Assembly (NCBI GenBank): GCA_006503475.1
Contig: RSEH01000370.1
Location: 1 to 33,906, forward strand
Origin: Stentor roeselii
Taxonomy: Eukaryota; Ciliophora; Heterotrichea; Heterotrichida; Stentoridae
Reading direction: 5' to 3'
Length of the DNA stretch: 33,906 nt
In this document: positions 12,801 to 23,289 of the stretch, one piece after another
Layout: every line of letters begins with the position of its first letter
Position numbering within the stretch: the stretch's first letter is position 1
Notes under the pieces: model-generated
Databases searched by the model: none
Seen by the model: the letters and a program-made list of their open reading frames with translations, nothing else
Told to the model about the DNA's origin: nothing
Position numbers and translations under genes: made by a program

Positions 12801-13810
12801 CCCCAGAAACCATCTGCACAGTGACAGGATCCATTTAAAACTTGAGCGTTGGGGTCGATACAAAGAAGACAAAATCCTGGGTCGTTATTACAAGAGCTGC
12901 ATATAGAATAGCAACATTTTTCTCCTCTTTCTACTTCAGGGAAATCACAGTTTAAAGGTACAGTGTTGGGGTTATTGGAACAATACAGATCATTGGATAA
13001 AAAGTTGTAAAAGCAGTAATTAGTGCAGGTGCAATTTAAAGTGGAATTTATTGAACAACCCCAGTTTTCTTCACATTGTGTTTCATTTGAATTTTGTGAC
13101 TGATTTGAATGTTTTGATAAACAAATGAGGCCGTATTTTGGGTCAACAAAGGAATAATTGCATGGCTCGCAAAATCCTGTCAGGCAGAACCCTGGCTCGT
13201 TTGAGTAAAATGTTGAAAGGTCGATGTTTCCGTATATTATTACGAAGTACCAGTAAAAAAGCTTTGCGCCTGGGAAAGAAGAACTTAATGCTCCAAAGTG
13301 AAAAGAATAGATGCTATACATGGAAAAATATATACTCGTATAGCTTATTGATGTAGGATATGTTGTTAGAGTCAAACTTGACCAATTAAGGAGAAGCTTC
13401 ACGAGGACCCATTCATTGTTATTGATAACACCTGAATCTGATATATCACTTTGAGAGTAGTAGCCCCAGCTCATTATGCGAAGTGAGGTCCCGCTTCTAG
13501 AAAGGGTAAATTTCTGATAGTAATTGTATCGATGGTTGAAGATTACTCCAGAATCATCTTTTGGCTTTATCCAAATGATTATTGTTGAAATCGGTCTGTA
13601 CATAAAAGTAGTAAGTCTTATTTGGTTTTGGCCACCGTCCAAGTAAACCCCTCTATCTGTGGACAACGCCTTGCTCGAAGAGTCTACATATGCATGGCGA
13701 TTATTGTACGAAAAGTCGAAGAACTTAGGTCCGAGGCTCTGGCCGAACCTGTATTCAACAATTTTCTGGCAGAGAGACGAGTAAGGAAAGAATAAAATGA
13801 AAAACAACAT
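9878..13810 (-). CDS. LamG-like, furin-type cysteine-rich multi-pass membrane protein with two in-frame TAG codons
   Basis: One continuous frame of 1,310 codons, broken only by TAG at 10589-10591 and TAG at 10517-10519, 24 codons apart. By position: a signal peptide (residues 1-14, Cys at its end); a LamG/concanavalin-like domain (about 16-205); about a dozen furin-like Cys-rich modules (about 210-800) of the form C-x2-C...C-x2-C with NGxCxC turns; a beta-rich linker; and a multi-pass membrane region (from about 930) ending in a basic cytoplasmic tail. Proteins of this layout are common, and mostly uncharacterised, in ciliates; a surface receptor or adhesion role is inferred. The two TAGs fall between membrane segments in a frame that continues perfectly into further membrane helices, with no shift. 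They would be Gln if recoded; otherwise the protein ends at residue 1073 and loses its last helices. The final stop is TAG at 9878-9880. Confidence 0.8.
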
Positions 13811-14175
13811 TATAATCGAATATTTATTATTACTTTGAACAGTTTAGCATTATTTCACTGTGGATTCAATTTAATCAAACTTTTGAGAAACTTTTATTAT
13901 TGTAAGTTAAGTATTATCATAAATTCATTAATTTTAATCGTTTTACCTTCAGGACAATGAAAATTTCCTTCTTAATCCTTAAAATTTAAGATATTTGTTG
14001 ATTTTCTTAAATCTTTTTGTATTTGCATTTAAAATGAAAAATTAGAGTTATATAGTAAGAGCAATTGTAAAAAAATTTAAAATTTATCTAAGTTTATTTA
14101 AAATAACAACCCTCGAAATATACTTTTGGATTTTTTAGATAAAAATTTGAAAATACCTTTTCTTATCATAGCAGA
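13811..14175. other. Divergent intergenic region
   Basis: AT-rich spacer upstream of the membrane-protein gene (-) and of the plus-strand tract starting near 14176. It should contain the membrane-protein promoter, but no motif could be picked out. Confidence 0.5.
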
Positions 14176-15116
14176 GTTCTTGCAAGTGAAGAAAATATCA
14201 TAGAAGAAGATCATGAGGAAAGAAATAAAAATATAGCTACAAAGTTGCTTTAAGTATAGCATTTTTACGATTATGCAAGTAAAGATCCTTTTTATTATGC
14301 CTGAGGTAATTATATATCTTCGATTGCTATATCTGTTAAGAGACTCAATTCAATAGACACTTAAAAATAGCAAATCACCGAAACGATAATAATCAAATAA
14401 TATGAAAATAAACTTAATCGATTTGAATACATTATGTGAATATTTAAAATGATTTTATTCACACATCACTTAAATAGATAAAACTTTTCATTACTTGAAA
14501 AACGATTGTAATTTCATGTCTATATCCTTTAAAACTCAAATTCATCGAAAGTTAATTCCTGCTAGGTGAAGACTATCGAAACCTCTGGCTCCAATTAAGA
14601 GAGTTTATCATTATTTGGAAATATGACTGCCCTCACCAGCAACTACTTTAAGATGTCTAAATGTATAAAAAAGTAAGAAGGATTAAATACTTCGATTAAT
14701 TTGTCATGATTATTTGGTACTGGGCTGATGAAAATTTAACCAAATGGAGCCCATATATATGAGCCTGAGGCCTGCTTATAAAAGAGGTCAATTACCTGAA
14801 GTTTATTCTTAAATATAAATGAAGGAAAATATCGACTTATCAAGATCAAGAAGAACTGGATCGTCAAGAATCGATTTAATCTTTTGAACCAGTGAATTGT
14901 TTACCTGATTGAATTTTTGATATGGTTCAGAGGAATTAAAAGACTCGGAAATAGAGATCGATTATGCAATAAGGAATTGAAGCATTCCAAGAAAACTTAA
15001 AGGTCTCTTAGATTAAACCTGAGCCTATACCTTATAATGATAATCCTGGCTCTTTATTTAATTAAGTTAACCAGTTCATAGTGGATGAATTAGGGTCGAG
15101 TAGAGAAGAAATCTAA
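14176..15116 (+). pseudogene. Stop-interrupted coding-like tract, unidentified product
   Basis: 14176 to about 14400 reads as an acidic then helical segment (starting VLASEENIIEEDHEERNKN). From about 14440 to 15116 another frame gives a Trp/aromatic-rich, possibly membrane-associated part, then a polar tail (IKPEPIPYNDNPGSLFN) ending in TAA at 15114-15116. Stops in this reading are TAA, TAG and TGA, and at least one frame change is needed. Because the DNA is AT-rich, other frames also look superficially coding for part of the length, so the exact path is uncertain. It is either a decayed gene or a recoded one. No family recognised. Confidence 0.4.
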
Positions 15117-15414
15117 TTTTTATAATTTTTAGATTTCTTTATTAAGATTTTAGGATTATATTTGGAGTGAATAAATTTGAAAGTTTCTATTTATATTAAA
15201 CATATTAGCTACTTTGAATTTAGGTATAATTAGTTTTTTTATAGGATATACAGAATTTAAGTAATTATGATTCAATTATATAGAAAGTTACAAAATCTTC
15301 CCTTATTCAAAATATGTTAAAAATTAGAATAGAGAATATGATTCAATAGTTAATTCGAAGCTTTTTCTTATATAAATAGTAAGAAATATTTACCATAAAT
15401 CTATTATAAATAAT
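15117..15414. other. Convergent 3' spacer
   Basis: About 300 bases of AT-rich DNA between the tract ending at 15116 (+) and the gene ending at 15415 (-). Nothing recognisable. Confidence 0.5.
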
Positions 15415-18400
15415 CTAAATTAAATCTATGACTTGAATCAAATTATGCATCAGTGTTTTGATAAAAGCCTTTTTTTCATCCCTTGAAATAAATAAAATTT
15501 CTTTAATTCTGTTAAATATCGATATCTTTCTGCTGTTAAATGAACTTAAATCAAAAACATTTAAATGGGATTTAGTTGAATATATCAAAAGCTTTCCAGT
15601 AACATAAACTTTTATATCAAACTCATTAAGATTGAGTTGTATTAACTTTGAGAAATGTTCTCTACAAAAAATTACTATTGTTGCTCTATTTTTTATAACT
15701 ATATTATCCATTGTTTCGAATAATTGATTTGAACTATCAAATTCCATATATTCTGAAACTTCATTAAACAAATTTTCCTCAACTTTTGTTTGATTTTCTA
15801 TAAAATATTCATAAAAATTACAAGAAATAGGTGAATATTCCATTCTTTTAAATTCATCATTTATAAACAAATGAAAATGGTTTTTTCCTTCATATACATA
15901 AAAACATTCATTGATTTTTTCTATTTTAAATTTTTTTATAATCCTTTCTGCAGGGTATTCCCTAAAAACAGTAAAATTTTCAAGATCATAAATGACCACC
16001 CGAATCAGTCCTGGAATATTTTCACCAAAAACAATTAAAAACTTTTTATCAGGTAGAAAGAGAAACCTTAAACTTTTAAGAGATTCATTATTCAAACTAC
16101 TGGAGATAAATTGTGGTTGATTTAAAGAAATGCTATCATCAAATGAAATTGATTGAACCGAGACTGAGTCACATTTAGCAATAATAACAGTATCATTAAA
16201 AATAACAAAAATGACTTCGAGAGTATTTGTTTCTATTGTGATTTTTTCTGTGATGTTGGTACTTGAGTAAATATTTATACAATTTTTTGATATTGTGTAG
16301 AAGCATTTATCACAAAATCCGATTTTTTCATAAGACTCTGCATTTTCAACATTTTCAAATTTTATATCTCCTCTGGTAACTACTATAAGATCACAAATAG
16401 TGATATATTTAGTAGCATATTCATTTCTTTTATAGTGTATATAAATGAAGTTTTCCTTTAAAACTACAAAAGGTCGATATTTTGATGAAATATTAATAGG
16501 TGAAGAGAACTTTAGATCATATAAATAAAAAGAATCTTTCACACTAAGTAAAAGACAATCGTTTAAAATATGGTAATCAATAAACGATACATCTGTGAAG
16601 TGATATTCTATTTTTCCAAGTTCTTTTGAATATTCCAGGTCTAGTAAAAGTAATTCTGATTTAAAAGCTAATCCTATAATTTTCCTAGTAATATAAATAA
16701 CTTTTTTGCACTTGCTTATATTTTTATTTTTGAGTATTAATATTGGAGAACTATTATCAAGTCCCAGTTTAAAAATTTTACTTCCTTTTTGATAAATAAT
16801 ATTATTTTCATCTGAATAAATAATAGTTTGGTAATTAAAAGTTGAAAAATTTGAGGATTTCGTTCTTTTGAATGAAATGGTGTAACTCACTATGCTCTTC
16901 GCAGTCAAAATAATAAAGTTTTGGGTTGAAGCTAATTTAAATTCCTTTTCAAACAGCAAATCTTTCGGTTTTTCAAAACTTGATTCAGGGTAATTTGAAG
17001 TCAATCTCCAAAAAAATAAGGTTTCTTTGTTTTCAATGCAATATGCTTGATTATTATTTTCAATTAATTTTATATCATAAAGGTTCGAATTTTCGTAGAA
17101 TACCCGAGACGAAAAATCATTAAAGTTCAAAGTGAAGATTTTTTTCTCTTGAATACAAACAAAAAACATTTTCGCAGCTTTTTCACAGTTTTTTGTTTTT
17201 AACTTAAAATTGGAAGGATTATGAAAATCCAAGAAATTTATAATATTTTGATTTCTTTGGTCTGTTAAAATGTATAAATTCATTTTCGAAATTCCAACAC
17301 TTTTGCTAGTTAACCTTAAAATCATTGATTTTTGTTTAAAGCTTTCAGGATCTCTGAAAATTGAGCAGGTTTCAAGGTCGATAAAGAAACAATTACTCAA
17401 AATCAGGAAATTTCTGTCAGATGTTAAAAAGCTTAGCTCGTAAATACTTTTCGTATCGAATTCAACAGTGGTTTCTATATTTCTTGATGATAGTTCAATA
17501 ATCTTAAGATGACTTGAATAAATTACAAGTATTTTTAACTGATTATTAGTTAAGCAGATTGATCTAATTTTTTCTTCACTTTTATAAATTAGTTCATTTT
17601 CATGTTCTTTTAAACGAATAATCATCCTATCGGCAAAGTAAAATTCTTTCATATCATCAGAAACCATAAATATTATGAAAAAAAAATCAACTTTCATGAT
17701 GAAGTTCTCGCTTTCGAAACTCTTTAAGTTCAATGCTAAAAATTCTAATTCATTATTTTTTTTATTTTTTCCTTTAAAAATCACTGCATGAGATTCGTTA
17801 AGACTCATCAGGACGTTGAACGACAAGATTTTTCCAATAAAAACCTTTTTTTCTATTGCATATAATTTAATGTTCCAGATAATTAGATAGTTTTCTTCAT
17901 AAAACATAAGAAACTCCAATTTGCCAAGTACTTCAAAGTCAAAGATTGTGTCAGTCTTAAGTAAAAATATTGATTCAAAAGTTTCCAGATTGAAGATATA
18001 AACTCTTTTACCAATTTTTATTATCATGTTGTTTTCATAAACCACCTTATACTGCACATCACGTATTTTATTTAAGTTTGTTTTAACTAAACTGAAATAT
18101 TTCTTGAATTTCAAAGATGTTCTTAGAAGATTTTCGACCTTTTTAGAATTTTTGAAAGATTTTCTGATTTTTTTTATATTTGGTGTTTCTAGAGAGACTT
18201 TCTGATCAGCATAGATAAAGTTGTTTATGATTTCAAATATTTTATCAAGACTAAAAAAATTCTGATTTTCTAATTCTGATAACATTTCTTCTAACTTTTC
18301 TGCCTTTCTTATGAGTCCTTTATAAGAAATTTCTTCATTCGTAAAATTTAATGATTCAAGTCTTTGTTTCAGAAGCGCTCGTAATAAGGATAATCTCTTT

Positions 18401-18576
18401 TTTAGTTTAAAGGATTCTTTCAAGGCTAGATTCTTGAAATTTTCTGATATTTGGTAAAAGTTTTTTTTACCTGATTGAGTGCAGAGCTGATCATGAGCAG
18501 TGAGGTTTGATTTATAAATCTGACGATTACATTTCGTGCAACTGAATATCTCTTTTGATAAATTCATTATTATCAT
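15415..18576 (-). CDS. C2HC zinc-finger, WD-like beta-propeller protein
   Basis: An intact frame of 1,053 residues ending in TAG. The N-terminus has a C2HC finger: Cys13-x2-Cys16-x11-His28-x3-Cys32 with Phe before the first Cys, as in the ZC2HC1-type fingers. A Lys/Glu-rich, probably coiled-coil segment follows (about 40-165). The rest (about 170-1050) is a regular series of short beta-strand blades with Leu/Ile-Trp/Tyr-Asp-Leu ends (for example LLIYSTKSHLNVFDLSSF), like highly diverged WD repeats making one or two propellers. A scaffold role is inferred. An alternative start is the second ATG at residue 4. It is the cleanest long gene here: no in-frame TAA, TAG or TGA and no frameshift, although the DNA is full of A and T runs. 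This argues against a high indel error rate. Confidence 0.8.
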   Translation of the reverse strand: MIIMNLSKEIFSCTKCNRQIYKSNLTAHDQLCTQSGKKNFYQISENFKNLALKESFKLKKRLSLLRALLKQRLESLNFTNEEISYKGLIRKAEKLEEMLSELENQNFFSLDKIFEIINNFIYADQKVSLETPNIKKIRKSFKNSKKVENLLRTSLKFKKYFSLVKTNLNKIRDVQYKVVYENNMIIKIGKRVYIFNLETFESIFLLKTDTIFDFEVLGKLEFLMFYEENYLIIWNIKLYAIEKKVFIGKILSFNVLMSLNESHAVIFKGKNKKNNELEFLALNLKSFESENFIMKVDFFFIIFMVSDDMKEFYFADRMIIRLKEHENELIYKSEEKIRSICLTNNQLKILVIYSSHLKIIELSSRNIETTVEFDTKSIYELSFLTSDRNFLILSNCFFIDLETCSIFRDPESFKQKSMILRLTSKSVGISKMNLYILTDQRNQNIINFLDFHNPSNFKLKTKNCEKAAKMFFVCIQEKKIFTLNFNDFSSRVFYENSNLYDIKLIENNNQAYCIENKETLFFWRLTSNYPESSFEKPKDLLFEKEFKLASTQNFIILTAKSIVSYTISFKRTKSSNFSTFNYQTIIYSDENNIIYQKGSKIFKLGLDNSSPILILKNKNISKCKKVIYITRKIIGLAFKSELLLLDLEYSKELGKIEYHFTDVSFIDYHILNDCLLLSVKDSFYLYDLKFSSPINISSKYRPFVVLKENFIYIHYKRNEYATKYITICDLIVVTRGDIKFENVENAESYEKIGFCDKCFYTISKNCINIYSSTNITEKITIETNTLEVIFVIFNDTVIIAKCDSVSVQSISFDDSISLNQPQFISSSLNNESLKSLRFLFLPDKKFLIVFGENIPGLIRVVIYDLENFTVFREYPAERIIKKFKIEKINECFYVYEGKNHFHLFINDEFKRMEYSPISCNFYEYFIENQTKVEENLFNEVSEYMEFDSSNQLFETMDNIVIKNRATIVIFCREHFSKLIQLNLNEFDIKVYVTGKLLIYSTKSHLNVFDLSSFNSRKISIFNRIKEILFISRDEKKAFIKTLMHNLIQVIDLI

Positions 18577-19337
18577 TTGGATTACTTGAAATCTTGTATT
18601 GTTTTAGTTAAATTGAATAAATTATGGTAAATATTAGTCGAAGGTTTTTCTATAACTTTTAGTTATTTGTATATATACAAGTTGTCTTAAATTTTGCTCT
18701 AGGTTTTTTTGAATCATTTTAGTTTATTGAATATTTTAGAATGATAATAAAATCTTAAGTATTAATATTGATTTATCATGGAATTAGGGATGAATTAGTA
18801 TTTTATACAAATATTCTTAATGTTTGAATATACATAAACCACTATTTAAAGAAAAAACTTCTTTAAAAATTGATATTTTCAGTCATTCAGGTTCAAATAT
18901 AATCTTTAGAATAGAAAAGTGCATATATTTTATTTTTATTTGAAAAGTTTATGGTTCTTTTTATTTTAAGGTCTTTCCAATATCAGTGGAACTTGTATAT
19001 GCATACTTTCACAAATTCATCGAAAGATGAAGACTGCGTTTTTTAAAAATGAAAGAAGGTGCGTCATAAATGAAGATTTTTCATAGTTCCCTTTGCCTAC
19101 CTAATGACTAAGTATTAATTTCAAATAGGATAGTGAAAAGAAGAGCAGAGATTGAACTTCATTTATATTTTCTTGTTTATTATTATCGATATTTCTTGTA
19201 AAGTACATCATTTTCGTAATTCTGGAAATATACCTGAAAAGAAATAAGAATTATAAAGATATGTTTTAATCAAGTGTTAACAATCATGTAGAAAATGCTT
19301 AATATTAGAGAAACTGATGTTTATCATATTTAAAAAT
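18577..19337. other. Divergent intergenic region
   Basis: About 760 bases, AT-rich, between the start of the C2HC/WD-like gene (-) and the plus-strand tract starting at 19338. It presumably holds promoters for both. No gene or RNA seen. Confidence 0.5.
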
Positions 19338-20400
19338 ATGAAAAAAATCCAAAAATTCAAGAAAATATTTAATAAGGATTGCAGAAATAATATCCTAATA
19401 ACCATTTGTTATTTGAATGATATTGAAGCGAATAATTATGAATCAATATAGAGAAATAAAGATTACTTCAAAGAAGCAATAAAACTAATCAGATAATCGA
19501 AGACTGCATGTATAAATGAGAAACAGTAGCTCGAAAATTCTCCAAACACTACATCCTATGAACATCAACTAGTTGAAAGGATGGAGCAGCTCAGACATCT
19601 CAATCAAGCCAGACAAGCAACTTGTTTTGATAGAATCAACTTATTAAATGTTGATCTGACTCATACTTTTGTTATAGAGAAATTTAAACGAGAGATTGAT
19701 TAAGGTTGAACTTACTCGTAATCCAGACGATATTGACAGTATTATTTATCAGAAACAAGGATTTTTGATATATTTTATCAAGATTTATTGTGATTTATGC
19801 TATCTTAGATTAACACCCAGATCAAATATATAGTTGTTGCTTGTATCACCTTGATCATAGTTTATATGAGTTGATTTTCTAAAAAATCAAAACTTTTCGA
19901 TAAATTAATGTTTTTATGCACAAATATCCCAAAAGGCCAAAGTCTTAAAAGAATCATTGAATTGTTCTAATAATTATCACTAATAAACTCTTTCATTTTC
20001 TTTTAATCGTTATTTAAAAAATGAAAAATTCAAACTTAAAATCTGCAGTGAAGTCCACAGGAAGTTTGCCCAGGCTATTGACTACTACAAAAATTCTTCT
20101 CAATCCTTTAAAAAATCTAAAATCAAAGATAGAGGATAAATTGATTACTTATATCAAGAATAATATTTTAAATCAAGACTTAACTGACAAATATTTCAGA
20201 GCATCCTTTTTATAAATATCTTTGATTTTCTCAAATATCTTTTTCTGAAGGATCTTAAAGTATGATTAAGTCGGGAATCTCGATGAAAATAGACAGAATA
20301 TCTGATTAGGAAAAGTAAATTTTGATGATATTTAACTGAAGGAATTTACAGCCTCAGCAAACTTAGACTCAGTATTAAATACAAAAAAAAATTTAATTAT
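19338..20400 (+). pseudogene. Stop-interrupted coding-like tract starting at an ATG, unidentified product
   Basis: From ATG 19338 one frame reads about 115 codons of charged helical protein, interrupted by TAG 19449, TAA 19494 and TAG 19527. It contains the strongly coding-like run VERMEQLRHLNQARQATCFD. Near 19690 the reading shifts by one base and continues in a single frame from 19702 (KVELTRNPDDIDSIIYQKQG) past 20062 (KFAQAIDYYKNSSQSFKK) to about 20400, with further TAA, TAG and TGA codons. A 22-nt GT...AG segment starting near 19671 would also bridge the shift. No family was recognised. It is the most gene-like of the interrupted tracts without a known domain. Confidence 0.45.
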
Positions 20401-20929
20401 TGATCATTATAATTCTTATGAAAGTATTTCTTAATAGCATATCAGCTAAATGCAACTTAATACTGTTAGTATTAAGGTTTAAATATCTATATATTACTTG
20501 AATTATTGAAACAGAGAAGTTATTATTTATTGAAACTTTGAAAAAAATTTATGTGGATTTCTAGTTGAATGACTTTTTAACTTCAGGTTTATATAGTCAT
20601 AATAAAATTATTTAAAATTAATCAAATTTGGAGGATGCTTATAAGAACCATTAAATAAAATCTCATCAATACACTATCCACATAATGAGACCGAAGTAAA
20701 TATAGAGTCTCAAAATTAAGCCGAAAACAATTTAAAGTACATAAAAATAAGTAAAGATTTTTTGAATTCTTTCGGATAAAGTTATATGTGGTTCATTTTT
20801 ATTTGATAAAAATAACATCATAATAAGAAACATATAAATTTCTTCTCAGGTCATTTTCTATCAAAAGTTTTTTAATAGTTTGATGATTCAAGATAATGAT
20901 ATCTGATCTTTAAAATAACTAAAAATTCT
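20401..20929. other. AT-rich intergenic region
   Basis: Spacer between the plus-strand tract and the tandem repeat at the 3' end of the monooxygenase gene. Nothing recognisable. Confidence 0.5.
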
Positions 20930-21146
20930 TTCAACCTTATCTAAATAATTCCTTAATTTATTAAAACATTCTATATATTGAGTCTAAAACTATGAAACAA
21001 TTCAATAATTGTAAGTCGAAATCCAGATAAGCTCTTTTCAACCTTATCTAAATAATTCCTTAATTTATTTAAACATTCTATATATTGAATCTAAAACTAT
21101 AAAACTATTCAATGATTTTATTAAAGTCGAAATCCGGATAAGCTTC
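20930..21146. repeat. Tandem duplication (107-base period) at the 3' end of the monooxygenase gene
   Basis: Two adjacent direct copies, 20930-21036 and 21037-21146, share long identical stretches (starting ttcaaccttatctaaataat) with scattered substitutions and small indels. The second copy contains the last codons and stop (TAG at 21105-21107) of the monooxygenase gene. The first is a duplicated downstream copy with the equivalent of the final Asp-Phe-Asp codons but a diverged end. Confidence 0.9.
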
Positions 21147-22580
21147 CTTATACTCCCTCACAAATTCTCTAATCCTCTCTTCCTGTTCAAGATTCTCCTT
21201 GAACATAAAAACAGTGCAAAAAGGTCCATTCCTGAATCCAAGAGATTCTAAAAACTCATAATCAATCTGAACATTAAGCACTCTAAGAAACTCAAAAACA
21301 ATACACCCGACATTATAATTATAAATAGAATCTGGAAATTCATTTCTTAACTTTTCTTCCATCCTAACCCCTTCCCACAACTCTTCATCACTGATACTCA
21401 GTTGTCCAGTTATCCACTTCACTGCAAGTAACGCCTGAATCTCGTATTTTCCAGGAAAAGGTCCAAAAAAGCATCCAGTAAACGCAAGTCGAGGAAGCGC
21501 AGGGTGGATGCTGGTTCTAAACAAGGTCAAAGCGATGCTTTCTTTTTTTGGGTCATAATTAAGTAACTCCTTAATTTCCTGACTTAAATAGTCAAAGTTG
21601 CAATAGTACCCCGTGCCAAGGATAATGACATCTGCGGGGATTTCGGAGCCATCAGTTAAAATTAATCCATTTTCAGTAATTTCTTTTGCAGAGGCTTTAA
21701 TACATTTTATTTTCTCAGTTTTAAGACAATCGAGGTAGTCATCTAGATGAATGCTCAGTCTTTGGAAGTTGTTTCGTAGCTCTTCATCGGTTATTCGTAA
21801 TTCTTCAAGATAGTCTCCTGGATTTCCACAAATGCTCTCAATTTTTCTCATACTTCTCTCATTACTTTCTTTTGTTGTAATGAAGGAGTCTTGTTGATGT
21901 CGTTTTAAAATGTTGTACATGTAGAATTCAAATGGAAGGCCCATGGCCTTTCTTTTCAAGAAAAACATCGATTTTCTATATATTTGAGTCACGGATTCTG
22001 AATTCATGCAGGCTTCACTTGCTATGTCACAAGAACTGTAAGAATTTCCTATGATTACAACTTTTTTCCCCTCGAATATTGAAGGTTCTCGATAATAAGC
22101 TGAATGCATTACAACTCCTCTAAACCTTTCTTTTCCTGGAATATTGTCTTTCAATCTTGAATAATACCCAGTGCCCAAGATAACATATTTAAAAGTTCGA
22201 GATTCTGAGCATCCTTCAGAAGTAAAACTTACAGAATAATTCTCACCAACTTTCGATACTTCTGTGACTGAATTATTAAATTTAATGAACTTAAAAAGTC
22301 CATGCTTATTCGCAAAAGAAGTATAATATTCCAACATTTCACTTCTAGTCGGAAACTCTTTGGCTTGTTTAGGCCAGGGGTGGTCTGAAATCCAACTAAA
22401 AACTTTAGAAGTATTTGCAGTCAGTGAATTTCAAGTCCCGATTTCTCCCTCTGCTCCTTTCCAGATTCCACCTATCGAGGTGGTTTTTTCTACGATGAAA
22501 GGAATCAACTGGTGCTCAAGACAGAATTTCGCTGATATTATGCCTGAGACTCCTGCACCTACTATGCAAACTTCTTCCAT
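21105..22580 (-). CDS. Flavin-containing monooxygenase with one in-frame TGA
   Basis: The frame from ATG at 22580-22578 to TAG at 21107-21105 has 491 codons, a usual length for flavin monooxygenases, with TGA at 22431-22433 (codon 50). It shows the FAD Rossmann motif Gly-Ala-Gly-Val-Ser-Gly (8-13), Gly-Gly-Ile-Trp around residue 39, the family signature Phe-Arg-Gly-x3-His-x3-Tyr, and the NADPH motif Gly-Asn-Ser-Tyr-Ser-Ser. These enzymes use NADPH and O2 to oxygenate soft nucleophiles (N or S) or act on ketones; the substrate is unknown. Under the standard code, translation could start only at residue 82 and would lose the FAD motif. The TGA sits in GT-[TGA]-NSL, where family members have an aromatic residue, so Trp fits. 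It may be a recoded TGA or a single nonsense change from TGG. Confidence 0.85.
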
Positions 22581-23289
22581 TTATATCTTATCTAAATTTT
22601 AAAAAAATTTAACAGGATTTAAAGCATTGAATTGATAATCAGGATTAGGTCAATTGAGAATTATCTTATTTTTGTGTTTAGGTGGGCATTTAATTTTTCA
22701 ATTAATGATGATAAGGTTTTATTAGTATTCTTGGCGAGCTGGTACTTTTAGAGATTAATTTCTTATAGAGAAATAGGCTTATGATGAACTCCTTTTTTGG
22801 CATATAATTGATTTAAATAGAATTAGTAATTATTAGTGTTTGGTTAAAATAATAACAATTTTTCAAGTATTATATAGGATTCTAAAGATCATAGATCATA
22901 TTGTATCATTTTCGGTTTTTTTTAGATGAGGCATTTAACAATATGCTTTGGAAGGTAAGGAGGATATAGAATTCCCAAAATGTAATTATCTGTGAGGAGA
23001 CCTTCCCGAACAACTGAAAAAAAAAATCTAAAGGAAAATACTCATCACACTAAAAGCTAAAACAATTTACTATTAGTCTTGTCAACATCATCATCAAAAC
23101 CATCATCAAACCTCCAAATTAAAATAATCACATTTTTATAATAAATACTCAACAAATTACTAAATTATCGAAAAGCAACTAATCCATCAAGAGTTTTTCC
23201 ACATATATTTAAGCATCAGCAAAATTTTTAGCCTGATTCTAAATAAATCTCAAAAAACAACACTTATTCAAAGGCCTTCCAGTTACCCA
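22581..23289. other. Intergenic region
   Basis: Upstream of the monooxygenase gene and downstream of the interrupted minus-strand tract. It includes a repeated cat-cat-caa-type stretch near 23090-23110. No gene was called. Confidence 0.45.
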
